Assembly (NCBI RefSeq): GCF_003048875.2
Contig: NZ_CP049264.1
Span: forward strand, 310,001 to 374,000
Direction: 5' to 3'
Origin: Campylobacter concisus
Lineage (GTDB): Bacteria; Campylobacterota; Campylobacteria; Campylobacterales; Campylobacteraceae
Length of the DNA stretch: 64,000 nt
Within the stretch, counting starts at the first letter, position 1. Every line of letters begins with the position of its first letter. Both the position numbers and the translations under genes were made by a program. A model generated the notes under the pieces. That model was not told the DNA's origin. It worked only from the letters and a program-made list of their open reading frames with translations, and did no database searches. This document shows positions 21,218 through 29,291 of this stretch, in pieces.

Positions 21218-22004
21218 AATTTGTGCCCTTCAGCTACCAACGCAGCCTTTGAGCGAGGCAAGGCTTGATTATTACCTTAAAATTTGCGCGGATGAAAACG
21301 CAAGGCTGGTTGTGCTTGGCGAATACGTGCTAAATAGCTTCTTTAAAGAGCTTGCCACCATGCCAAAAAGCCTCATAAAAGAGCAGAGCGAGCGCAAAAA
21401 AGAGGCGCTATTTGCGATGGCAAAAAAGTATGATCTAAACATCATCGCACCTATCATAAATTTAAAAAGCAAGGAGATCTTTAAGAGCCTAGCTAAATTT
21501 AGCCAAACGCAAGTAAAGCTATACGACCAGCAAATTCTCATGCCTTACGCGCACTGGAACGAGGCGAAGTTTTTTAGCAATGCAAGCGAGGAGCTAAATT
21601 TACCTATCTTTACCTACGATAAATTTAAGGTTGGCGTCATGTTTGGCTTCGAGGCGCACTTTGACGTGTGCTGGGCATATATGAGCGCTAAAAAGGTCGA
21701 TATCGTGCTTGTGCCAACGGCTTGCACATTCTTCTCGCAGGCACGCTGGGAGGAGCTTTTAAAGGTTAGAGCCTTTACAAACAACATCTATGTGCTTCGC
21801 GTAAATCGCGTGGGAAGCCACAAAAGTGAGGATGAGCAGTGGAGTTTTTACGGCGACTCGATGCTTATTAGCCCATTTGGCGAGGTTAAGAACAGGCTTG
21901 GCAAAAATGAAGAGATGATGATCGATGAGCTTAGCAAAAAGGAACTTAGCGAGGCTAGAAGCACTTGGGGCTTTATGCAGATAGAGGCTAAATTTAAAAG
22001 ATGA
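21207..22004 (+). CDS. Carbon-nitrogen hydrolase (nitrilase) superfamily protein, predicted inactive
   Basis: 265 residues with the nitrilase fold. The catalytic Glu is present (E39 in LGEYVLNSFF). The catalytic Lys position, normally in YxKxHL, reads YDQQILMPY (Gln108). The nucleophile Cys, normally in GVxxCF/Y-D/E, reads VGVMFGFEAHF (Gly147, codon GGC). Downstream family features VPTACTFFSQARWEELLKVRA and VNRVG are well kept. Two of three catalytic residues are therefore missing although the gene is intact and coupled to xseB and tag. A scaffold or regulatory role is possible. The nearby Cys of VPTAC is not at the nucleophile position. Confidence 0.85.
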   Translation: MMSKICALQLPTQPLSEARLDYYLKICADENARLVVLGEYVLNSFFKELATMPKSLIKEQSERKKEALFAMAKKYDLNIIAPIINLKSKEIFKSLAKFSQTQVKLYDQQILMPYAHWNEAKFFSNASEELNLPIFTYDKFKVGVMFGFEAHFDVCWAYMSAKKVDIVLVPTACTFFSQARWEELLKVRAFTNNIYVLRVNRVGSHKSEDEQWSFYGDSMLISPFGEVKNRLGKNEEMMIDELSKKELSEARSTWGFMQIEAKFKR

Positions 22005-22558
22005 AGCGCTGCGTCTGGGCGGAGAAGAGCGAATTTAGCAAGAGCTATCACGACTGTGAATGGGGCAGGGCGGTCAAGGATGATAAGAAATTTTTTGAAA
22101 TGCTCATTTTAGAGGGCTTTCAAGCAGGCCTTAGCTGGGACTACGTGCTACAAAAAAGAGCTGGGCTTGCTCAAATTTTAGATGGCTTTGATGCAAAAAA
22201 GATCGCTAGCTATGACGAGGCAAAGCTTCAAAGCCTCTTAAGCGACGATCGAGCGATCAAAAACCGCCTTAAAATTTACTCTCTGCCAAAAAATGCCAAG
22301 GCTTTTTTAGAGCTTTGCGCCGAGTTTGGCTCGTTTTATAACTACATCTATAAATTTACAAATGGCAAGCGCGTGATAAACGACATAAAAAGCGCCAAGG
22401 ACATGCCAGCAAGCAGTGAGCTCTCTAAGCGCATCTCAAAAGATATGAAAAAGCGTGGCTTTAAATTTGTAGGTGCTGTGATCATCTACTCGTTTTTACA
22501 AGGCGTTGGCGTCATCGATGATCACGAAAATGAGTGCTTTTGCAAGGGTAAAATTTAA
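22001..22558 (+). CDS. tag: DNA-3-methyladenine glycosylase I
   Basis: 185 residues. The zinc ligands of the family are present: Cys4 and His17 near the N-terminus (MKRCVWAEKS...YHDCEWG), and the His/Cys pair in DDHENECFC at the end. The central GFQAGLSWDYVLQKR is diagnostic. It excises 3-methyladenine from alkylated DNA. It overlaps the nitrilase-like gene by 4 bp and ends the run that began with ileS. Confidence 0.95.
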   Translation: MKRCVWAEKSEFSKSYHDCEWGRAVKDDKKFFEMLILEGFQAGLSWDYVLQKRAGLAQILDGFDAKKIASYDEAKLQSLLSDDRAIKNRLKIYSLPKNAKAFLELCAEFGSFYNYIYKFTNGKRVINDIKSAKDMPASSELSKRISKDMKKRGFKFVGAVIIYSFLQGVGVIDDHENECFCKGKI

Positions 22559-22624
22559 GCTCGCAACTACTGTAATCTTAATGTAAAATAAATAATTTTA
22601 AGTAATCTTTACCATAAATAATCC

Positions 22625-22679
22625 TATAATTTTAGTAATCACAAAGGGTTTAAACTAAGGTGTAAATTTAAAATTTACA
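22625..22679 (+). promoter_or_regulatory. Promoter -10 and downstream palindrome before the flavoprotein gene
   Basis: TATAAT at 22625-22630 is a consensus -10, giving a leader of about 75 nt before the ATG at 22711. Within the leader, TGTAAATTT and AAATTTACA flank a single A (22661-22679): a perfect 9-bp inverted repeat. It could be an operator for a dimeric regulator or a weak leader hairpin. AAAGGAGA gives a strong ribosome site just before the start. Confidence 0.45.
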
Positions 22680-22710
22680 GGCTTTGGCGTAATACTAAAA
22701 AGGAGACGCT

Positions 22711-24246
22711 ATGAGTAAAGTTTCTAGACGTGATTTCATAAAATTTGGTGCTGTTTCGGCTCTTGCTGCAAGCGGAGTTTATGCGAGCGATATGCCAGTC
22801 TTTAGAGATAAAGATGTCAAATTTGACGAAGAGTGGGATGTCGTTATCATCGGTAGCGGTTTTGCTGGTCTTGCAGCTGGTATCAAGGCAAATGAGCGAG
22901 GCAACAAGGTCCTTATCTTAGAGAAAATGGGGCGAGTTGGCGGCAACTCTGTAATAAATGGCGGAATTTTTGCCGTGCCAAACAGCGAGCTTCAAAAGAA
23001 AAACGGAGTCAAAGACTCAAAAGAGCTTTTCATCTCAGACTGCGTCAAAGCTGGCCTTGGGCTAAACCACGTGGAGCTTCTTGGCATCCTTGCTGATAGA
23101 GCGGTCGATACTTTTAACTTCACCGTAAAACACGGCGCAAAATACCTAGATAAGCTACTTCTTGAGGGCGGACACAGCGTGCCAAGGACTTACTACACCG
23201 AAAACACAAGCGGCTCTGGCATAGTTCAGCCTCTAGCTGAGACATTTAAAAATTTACAAGGATGCGAGCTTAGAACAAGGTGCAAATTTGATGAGTTTGT
23301 GACTGATGAAAATGGCGCAATAGTAGGCGTTGCGGTGCGAAATGACTATAAATTTGATAAAAATCTATTTAGCGATGACAAAGAGAACAAAAGCGGCGAG
23401 CGTAAATTTATAAAGGCTAAAAAGGGCGTCGTGCTAGCAAGTGGCGGCTTTTGCAGTGATAAATTTTTTAGAAAGCTTCAAGACCCACGCGCTGTGCCTG
23501 AATTTGACACCACAAACCACCCAGGCGCAACTGCAAGTGCTTTGATCTCAGCCCTAAAAATAGGCGCTTTACCTGTACAAATCGGCTGGATACAATATAT
23601 CCCATATAAATGCCCTGACGAAAAAGGCAACGGCATCACAAGTAAATTTGCCTCACAAGCTGCCTTTAGATACGGCATCTCAGTCGATCCAAAGACTGGC
23701 AAACGCTATATGAACGAGCTTGCTGATCGCAAGATAAGGGCTGATGCTATGTTTAGGATAATTGACGCTAAAAACGACAGCTATCCTATAAATTTATGCG
23801 ACTCTGTAGCTGCTGCAAAGCTAGTCGAGAGCGACCTTGCAAACCCTATGAAAAACGGCGTCATAATGAAATTTGACACGCTAGCGGACCTTGCTAAACA
23901 CTATAAAATGCCAGCTGGCGAGCTAGAAAAAACAGTTGAGAGATATAACGAATTTGTTAAAAAAGGCAAGGATGAGGATTTTGATAAGCCGATTAAACTA
24001 ACTGATGGCATCACCATCTCGCAAGCCCCATTTTACGCTATGCGCGGCGCTCCAAAGCTTCACCACACAATGGGCGGCGTGAAGATAAACAACAAGACTC
24101 AGGTGCTAAACATAGACGATGAGCCGATCAAGGGACTTTACGCTGCTGGCGAGGTCACTGGCGGCACACACGGAGCTAGCAGACTTGGTAGCTGCGCGAT
24201 ACTTGACTGCTTGACATTTGGCATGATAGCTGGGGAGAACATCTAA
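22711..24246 (+). CDS. Tat-exported FAD-dependent reductase, flavocytochrome c / fumarate reductase flavoprotein family
   Basis: 511 residues. The N-terminus has a Tat signal (SRRDFIKFGAVSALAASGVYA). FAD binding follows in VVIIGSGFAGLAAGIKANE and LEKMGRVGGNSVINGG. The C-terminal GLYAAGEVTGGTHGASRLGSCA is typical of periplasmic fumarate, urocanate or methacrylate reductase flavoproteins. No CxxCH heme motif is present, and no cytochrome gene is adjacent, so electrons must come from a partner encoded elsewhere. The substrate cannot be decided from the sequence. It would act as a terminal electron acceptor reductase in the periplasm. Confidence 0.85.
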   Translation: MSKVSRRDFIKFGAVSALAASGVYASDMPVFRDKDVKFDEEWDVVIIGSGFAGLAAGIKANERGNKVLILEKMGRVGGNSVINGGIFAVPNSELQKKNGVKDSKELFISDCVKAGLGLNHVELLGILADRAVDTFNFTVKHGAKYLDKLLLEGGHSVPRTYYTENTSGSGIVQPLAETFKNLQGCELRTRCKFDEFVTDENGAIVGVAVRNDYKFDKNLFSDDKENKSGERKFIKAKKGVVLASGGFCSDKFFRKLQDPRAVPEFDTTNHPGATASALISALKIGALPVQIGWIQYIPYKCPDEKGNGITSKFASQAAFRYGISVDPKTGKRYMNELADRKIRADAMFRIIDAKNDSYPINLCDSVAAAKLVESDLANPMKNGVIMKFDTLADLAKHYKMPAGELEKTVERYNEFVKKGKDEDFDKPIKLTDGITISQAPFYAMRGAPKLHHTMGGVKINNKTQVLNIDDEPIKGLYAAGEVTGGTHGASRLGSCAILDCLTFGMIAGENI

Positions 24247-24595
24247 ATTTACTCGCGCTAAATTTGGAGGTAGTTTGTCTTGCTCTTGGCTTAGGCAGAC
24301 AATGCTAGCCTCCAAATTTATCGGTGCAGAGATTAAAATTTTGTTTTTATTAGTAAATTTAAAAACTTTCATTCGCTCACAAGAATTGACTACTAAATTT
24401 TGGCTTCGCTTACAGCTTAGCTCAAAATTTAGAGCCGAAATTGCTCGCTCATGAAATTTTAAAATTTACAAATCACTAAACCTGCGCGAAGCACAGCAAC
24501 ATCTAACGTGCGAGGGTTTTTACTCGTGCTTCGCCTCGCAACTGCAAGCAGACGGGGGATTTAAAAAAAATGATAATTTTATTTCGGAGAGAAAT
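24247..24595. other. 349-bp gene-free spacer with several inverted repeats
   Basis: I see no coding frame that looks real. The spacer contains a long imperfect hairpin at 24259-24320, the nested pairs GCGAAGCAC (24486-24494) with GTGCTTCGC (24526-24534) and TGCGAGG (24509-24515) with CCTCGCA (24534-24540), and many AAATTT words. It is out of keeping with the otherwise compact gene order and may be the scar of a lost gene or a small folded RNA. Confidence 0.5.
24259..24320 (+). repeat. Long imperfect inverted repeat (hairpin)
   Basis: TAAATTTGGAGG at 24259-24270 pairs perfectly with CCTCCAAATTTA at 24309-24320. The stem continues inward with TAG and TTTGTCT (24271-24280) opposite AGACAATGCTAG (24297-24308), with one bulge and two mismatches. 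The loop is about 16 nt. It sits directly after the flavoprotein gene and could terminate it, although no T-tract follows at once. Confidence 0.6.
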
Positions 24596-24949
24596 TTGAA
24601 ACGAAGTGAGATTGAAAAATATATAAAAGAGAAATTTGACATTTTGGGTGAGCAAATTTTCCCAAAATATCCAAAATTTAGCGTCTTTCGTCACAAGAAT
24701 AACAAGAAGTGGTTTGCGCTGATTATGCAGATAAGCGCTAGCAAGCTTGGTCTTGAAAGTGACGAGATGATCGAGGTTTTAAATCTAAAATGCAGTCCAG
24801 ATCTAGCCATGGTGCTAGTTGATGAGCGGCAAATTTTTAAAGCATATCACATGAATAAAAAGCACTGGATAAGCGTAAATTTAAACTCCAAAATCTCACA
24901 AAAAACCGTTTTTGACCTGATAGATGAAAGCTTTAACTTAAGCAAATAA
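24596..24949 (+). CDS. MmcQ/YjbR family protein
   Basis: 117 residues starting with TTG at 24596, behind CGGAGAG. The pattern FSVFRHKNNKKWFALIM, the segment LNLKCSPDLAMVL, and KAYHMNKKHWISVNL match the MmcQ/YjbR (CyaY-like fold) family, whose members are small putative DNA-binding proteins of poorly known function. It is monocistronic between a long spacer and murC. Confidence 0.8.
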   Translation: MKRSEIEKYIKEKFDILGEQIFPKYPKFSVFRHKNNKKWFALIMQISASKLGLESDEMIEVLNLKCSPDLAMVLVDERQIFKAYHMNKKHWISVNLNSKISQKTVFDLIDESFNLSK

Positions 24950-25013
24950 AAGCCATTTTCAGCCTTAAATTTAGTAGTTTTTGTTAAAATCACGAAAAAC
25001 TTAAGGATAAAAT

Positions 25014-26342
25014 TTGCAAGAGCTAAACAACGAGATCAAAAAAGTCCATTTCATAGGCATCGGCGGCATCGGCATCTCAGCCATCGCTAGATTTTTACAC
25101 GAAAAAGGCCACAAGATAAGCGGCAGCGACATCAAAGAGAGCAAAACGACGCTAGAGCTAAAAGATGAAGGCATCGAGGTCATCACACCGCACTGCAAAG
25201 AGGCGATAAAAGACCAAGACTTCGTGGTCTACTCGGCCGCGATAAAAGAGGACAACATCGAGCTAGTCGAGGCTAGAAGAAAGGGCATAAAGTGCTTTTC
25301 AAGAAAAGAAATTTTGCCTTATGTGCTTGAAGATAAGTGCGTTTTTGCAGTTGCTGGCGCACACGGCAAAAGTACGACCTCTGCGATGTTAGCAAGCCTC
25401 ATTGAAGGCTCAGTCATCATCGGCGCCATCTCAAAGCAGTTTGGCTCAAATATGCGCTACGCCAAAAGCGACAACGTCGTATTTGAGGCAGACGAGAGCG
25501 ATTCTAGCTTTCTAAACTCAAACCCATATCTAGCCATCGTCACAAACGCAGAGCCAGAGCACATGGAGCACTACGACTACGATCTAGCTAAATTTTACGC
25601 AGCCTACAAGGGCTTTTTGGAGCGTGCAAAGGTTAGGGTGATAAACGCTGAGGACGAGTTTTTAAGCACGCTTAAGCTTGATGCGATCAGACTTTATCCA
25701 AGCACCGATATCACTGAGCTTACGATGGTGGTAAGAGACTATCAGCCATACACTAGCTTCAACCTTAAAAATTTAGGCAAATTTGAAGCCTTTGGCATGG
25801 GCGAGCACATCGCCATAGACGCATCTTTGGCTATCCTTGCTGCTATGCACGAGACGCCGCTTAAAGATATAAGAGAAAATTTACTAAATTTTAAAGGCAT
25901 CAAAAAGCGTTTTGACATCCTTAGCGCAAACAAAAATTTCGTCCTAATAGACGACTACGCGCACCATCCAACCGAGATAAAAGCGACACTAAAATCAGTC
26001 TTTGAATACGCCAAAATTTTAGGTATAAACAGCGTCACAGCGATATTTCAGCCACACCGCTACACAAGACTTAGCACAAATTTACCTGGCTTTAAAGAGT
26101 GCTTTAAGGGCGTTGATGAGCTTGTCATCTTGCCAGTTTATGCAGCTGGAGAAAATCCTATCGAAGTTGATATGAAGAGCGAATTTAGCGAGTATAACCC
26201 GATCTTTACCGACAAGGTCGAGAGGGTTGAAGAGGGGATAGAATTTACAGATGAATTTGGCGTGAAAAATCGCCTAAGTGATGGCATCGTAGTTGGCTTT
26301 GGAGCGGGCGATATCAGCGTGCAGCTAAGAGGCGGATATTAA
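25014..26342 (+). CDS. murC: UDP-N-acetylmuramate--L-alanine ligase
   Basis: 442 residues. The N-terminal nucleotide motif HFIGIGGIGISAIA, the ATP loop AGAHGKSTTSAM, EADESDSSF and DDYAHHPTEI are the expected Mur ligase features. It adds the first L-Ala to UDP-MurNAc in peptidoglycan synthesis. The start is TTG at 25014, preceded by TAAGGAT. Its stop shares bases with the next ATG (TAATG), so it heads a run through mutS2. Confidence 0.96.
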   Translation: MQELNNEIKKVHFIGIGGIGISAIARFLHEKGHKISGSDIKESKTTLELKDEGIEVITPHCKEAIKDQDFVVYSAAIKEDNIELVEARRKGIKCFSRKEILPYVLEDKCVFAVAGAHGKSTTSAMLASLIEGSVIIGAISKQFGSNMRYAKSDNVVFEADESDSSFLNSNPYLAIVTNAEPEHMEHYDYDLAKFYAAYKGFLERAKVRVINAEDEFLSTLKLDAIRLYPSTDITELTMVVRDYQPYTSFNLKNLGKFEAFGMGEHIAIDASLAILAAMHETPLKDIRENLLNFKGIKKRFDILSANKNFVLIDDYAHHPTEIKATLKSVFEYAKILGINSVTAIFQPHRYTRLSTNLPGFKECFKGVDELVILPVYAAGENPIEVDMKSEFSEYNPIFTDKVERVEEGIEFTDEFGVKNRLSDGIVVGFGAGDISVQLRGGY

Positions 26343-26659
26343 TGGATCTAAGCACTTTTAAGCCCCAAGATGAAAATGAAATTTTAAAAGAGATAAAAGA
26401 AAAAGAGCTAAGCGAGGATGAAATTTCTAGCCTTATAAATTTAGGCAAAAAAGATATCTTGATAGCCCTTGCAAGGTCGCAAAAACTAAATAGCGCCCAG
26501 ATAAAAGATATGCTGCCAAATGCCCCATATCTAGCCGTTTGCCTGCTGGTTGAAAAGCAAGATATCAGCGAGGTTAGGGCTGAAATTTTAGAAAAGATCA
26601 AGCCTCATCCTGAGCTTTACAAGGAGCTCATCGCAAAGTATAAGGGCGTAAAATGGTAA
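26342..26659 (+). CDS. Uncharacterised 105-residue protein between murC and mutS2
   Basis: Acidic and helical, with no recognised motif. The start overlaps the murC stop by one base and the stop overlaps the next gene by 7 bp. Its alternating Leu-rich helices (SLINLGKKDILIALARSQKL) suggest a small helical-repeat fold. Conserved placement with murC and mutS2, as I remember it in C. jejuni, supports a real gene. Confidence 0.75.
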   Translation: MDLSTFKPQDENEILKEIKEKELSEDEISSLINLGKKDILIALARSQKLNSAQIKDMLPNAPYLAVCLLVEKQDISEVRAEILEKIKPHPELYKELIAKYKGVKW

Positions 26660-26997
26660 GAAATTTGATAATAATCGCCGGCGTGATGCTGCTTTTTGGA
26701 GCGATCTGGGCGATAAAAGATGAAAAGATCAGCAAAGGCGTTAAAGCGCTTGTTAGCGCAGTGCTTGTATCGATCCTTATTTGCGTCTATTTTTACGAAG
26801 AGAATTTATCGAAAAATGAGGACGCCATCTCAAAGCTAGTTAGCGATTTTAAACAAGGCAAAACACTAAAATGTGGCGAATACAACGTGAGCGCTGAAAA
26901 ATTTAACTATGAATTTGGCACGGCGTCATTTTTACCAAAGCGAGAATTTAGTGATCTCTCAGGCGTCATCGTGCCTATAACGAGCTGCGAGCAATGA
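26653..26997 (+). CDS. Small membrane protein with two N-terminal helices, unknown function
   Basis: 114 residues. Helix 1 is LIIIAGVMLLFGAIWAI and helix 2 is ALVSAVLVSILICVYFY, followed by a ~65-residue soluble domain with two Cys (KCGEYNV and TSCEQ) that could form a disulfide if it faces the periplasm. It overlaps both neighbours by a few bases, so it belongs to the murC-mutS2 transcription unit. No family is recognised. Confidence 0.75.
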   Translation: MVRNLIIIAGVMLLFGAIWAIKDEKISKGVKALVSAVLVSILICVYFYEENLSKNEDAISKLVSDFKQGKTLKCGEYNVSAEKFNYEFGTASFLPKREFSDLSGVIVPITSCEQ

Positions 26998-29195
26998 ACG
27001 ATATATTTGCAAAGCTCGATCTAGGCGAGTATCTGGATAAATTTAACTCATTTTTAGCAAGGCAAAAACCGCTATTTTTACAAGGCGATAGCAAAATCCA
27101 CTTTGAAAACATTAGCGAGCTTTCAAAGTATGATTTTAAGGCGCCTGACGAGATAAAAGAGCTTGATGACGCACTTATGAGACTTAGTAAGCAAGCAGTG
27201 CTTCACATCAGCGAAATTTACGAGTTTGCAAAGATCATTAAGTATTTTTCATATCTAAAAAAGCAAAAATTTGAAGGCAGGCTTGGCGAGTGGATCGCTA
27301 AAGTCGAAATCCCTGAAGCGATGAGCCAGATGGCAAACAGCTTTGATGAAAACGGCGAGTTTAGCGACAGCGTGGATGAGAGATTTGCTGCGATAAAGCA
27401 AGCTTTTAGCGAGAAAAAGCGCCAGATCGACGCTGAGCTTAAAAAGCTCATCTACTCAAAGCACATCACGCCCTATCTAGTCGATACCCAGACGCACTAC
27501 ATCAACTCGCAAGAGGCACTTTTGGTGCGTGGCGGCTTTAATCACGCCCTAAAAGGCACCGTGATCGCTAGAAGCTCAGGCGGCTACTTCTACGTCGCAC
27601 CTGCAAGCACCGAGCGCCTAAAAAAGGAGCAAAGCGAGCTGCTTGATAGAAAAGAGGAGATCATTTTTGAGCACTGCAAGAAATTTAGCCTGCAGATGGG
27701 CAAGAGCCTGCTCTTTTTGAAATTTATAAATAACGCTTTTGATCAGTTTGACGCATATCAAGCTCGTGTAAATTTAGCTAGATCACGTGACTATGAGTTT
27801 GTTTTGCCAAATAGCTCGCATGTTATCAAGCTTGAAAAGTTTGCCCACCCAGCGCTAAAAAACCCAAAAAGCGTGAGTGTGGATTTTAGCAAAAAGGTGC
27901 TTCTCATTACTGGCGTAAATGCTGGCGGTAAGTCGATGCTTTTAAAATCGATCATCTCAGCCACGCTACTTGCCAAGTATCTGCTGCCTATGCGTATCGA
28001 CGCAAACCGCTCAAGCATCGGCTCTTTTAAAGAATTTGACGCGATCATAGAAGATCCGCAAAGTGTGAAAAACGACATCTCGACCTTTGCTGGTAGGATG
28101 GTGCATTTTGCAAAGCTTTTTACTAAAAAATCGATCATCATCGGTATCGACGAGATCGAGCTTGGCACCGATTTTGAGGAGGCTGCGAGCTTGTATGGCG
28201 TCATGATAGAGCGCCTCATCACTCAAGATATCAAAATGATCATCACGACCCACCACAAGCGCCTTGCGATGTTGCTAGCTAAAAACCCCGAGGTTGAGCT
28301 GGTGGCGGCACTTTACGACGAGGCGGCCCAAAGGCCTAAATTTGAGTTTTTAAAAGGCACGATCGGCAAGTCTTACGCCTTTGAAACGGCGGCAAGATAC
28401 GGCATATCTCAAAATTTAGTGGCTCAGGCAAAGAAAATTTATGGCGAAGATAAAGAGAATTTAAACGAGATCATAACAAAGACGCTAAATTTACAAACCA
28501 AGCTTGATGAGGGGATAAAAGAGGTCACGGCAAAAGAGGAGCGGCTGGAACACTTGCTTGAGGAGCAAAAAGAGCTAAAAGAGAGAAATGAGATCAAGCT
28601 AAATGCGACTATTTCGCGCCTTGAAAAAGAGTATTTTGAAGCGATAAATGCGGCAAAAGCTGTTATAAATTTCAAGGATATTAAAGACAAGCAAAGGGCG
28701 CTAAACGTGGCAAATGAGAAAAAAGCTGCCATCGTTAAGCCTAAAAAAACTGAGCGTGAGAGCCTAAAAGTAGGCGATAGAGTGAAATATGAAAATATAA
28801 AAGGCACGGTTTTAAGTATCTCTAAAAATGACGCGATGATCGAGTCAAATGGCATAAATTTACGCGTGCCACTCGAGCTTTTAAGAAAAAATGGCAACGA
28901 AGTGGTCACGCCTAAAAAAAGTAGCGTTAGCCTAAATGTCGATAAGCCAAAAACGGCGTCGTTATCGCTTGATCTGCACGGCATGAGAGCTGACGAGGCG
29001 ATAGCAAAGCTTGATAAATTTATCTCAGATAGTCTTGTTATGGGATTTGATGAGGTTAGCGTATTTCACGGCATCGGCACTGGCAAGCTCGCCTTTGCTG
29101 TTAAAAATTTCTTAAAAGAGCATCCAAGCGTGAAAGAATTTCACGATGCACCGGCAAATCAAGGCGGATACGGTGCAAAGATCGTTAAGCTTTGA
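26994..29195 (+). CDS. mutS2: MutS2 family ATPase with C-terminal Smr domain
   Basis: 733 residues. It has the MutS-type ATPase with Walker A GVNAGGKSMLL near residue 305, Walker B IIIGIDEIELGTD and the TTHHKRLAML segment. A coiled coil lies at ~510-580. The C-terminal Smr nuclease domain contains LDLHGMRADEA and FHGIGTGKLAFAV. MutS2 proteins act on branched DNA to suppress recombination and, in other species, on collided ribosomes. It has no mismatch-recognition domain, so it is not canonical MutS. Confidence 0.93.
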   Translation: MNDIFAKLDLGEYLDKFNSFLARQKPLFLQGDSKIHFENISELSKYDFKAPDEIKELDDALMRLSKQAVLHISEIYEFAKIIKYFSYLKKQKFEGRLGEWIAKVEIPEAMSQMANSFDENGEFSDSVDERFAAIKQAFSEKKRQIDAELKKLIYSKHITPYLVDTQTHYINSQEALLVRGGFNHALKGTVIARSSGGYFYVAPASTERLKKEQSELLDRKEEIIFEHCKKFSLQMGKSLLFLKFINNAFDQFDAYQARVNLARSRDYEFVLPNSSHVIKLEKFAHPALKNPKSVSVDFSKKVLLITGVNAGGKSMLLKSIISATLLAKYLLPMRIDANRSSIGSFKEFDAIIEDPQSVKNDISTFAGRMVHFAKLFTKKSIIIGIDEIELGTDFEEAASLYGVMIERLITQDIKMIITTHHKRLAMLLAKNPEVELVAALYDEAAQRPKFEFLKGTIGKSYAFETAARYGISQNLVAQAKKIYGEDKENLNEIITKTLNLQTKLDEGIKEVTAKEERLEHLLEEQKELKERNEIKLNATISRLEKEYFEAINAAKAVINFKDIKDKQRALNVANEKKAAIVKPKKTERESLKVGDRVKYENIKGTVLSISKNDAMIESNGINLRVPLELLRKNGNEVVTPKKSSVSLNVDKPKTASLSLDLHGMRADEAIAKLDKFISDSLVMGFDEVSVFHGIGTGKLAFAVKNFLKEHPSVKEFHDAPANQGGYGAKIVKL

Positions 29196-29249
29196 GCTAA
29201 ATTTTTAATTAAAAAATGAAAGAAAATTTTTATTTAGCTTGGATATAAT
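29195..29249 (+). promoter_or_regulatory. Hairpin after mutS2 and -10 element of the GGDEF/EAL gene
   Basis: AGCTAAAT at 29195-29202 pairs with ATTTAGCT at 29232-29239 and may end the mutS2 transcript. It is followed directly by TATAAT at 29244-29249, giving a leader of about 36 nt to the ATG at 29292, with AAAGGAAG as ribosome site. Confidence 0.5.
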
Positions 29250-29291
29250 CCAGTAGAAAAATTTAAATTTAAGAAAGGAAGTTTAAACTTT

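Noticed and set aside
28439-28984. 181-residue minus-strand frame inside mutS2
   Set aside because: It is antisense to the coiled coil and Smr region of mutS2, with Ser/Phe-rich shadow composition and no conserved motif.
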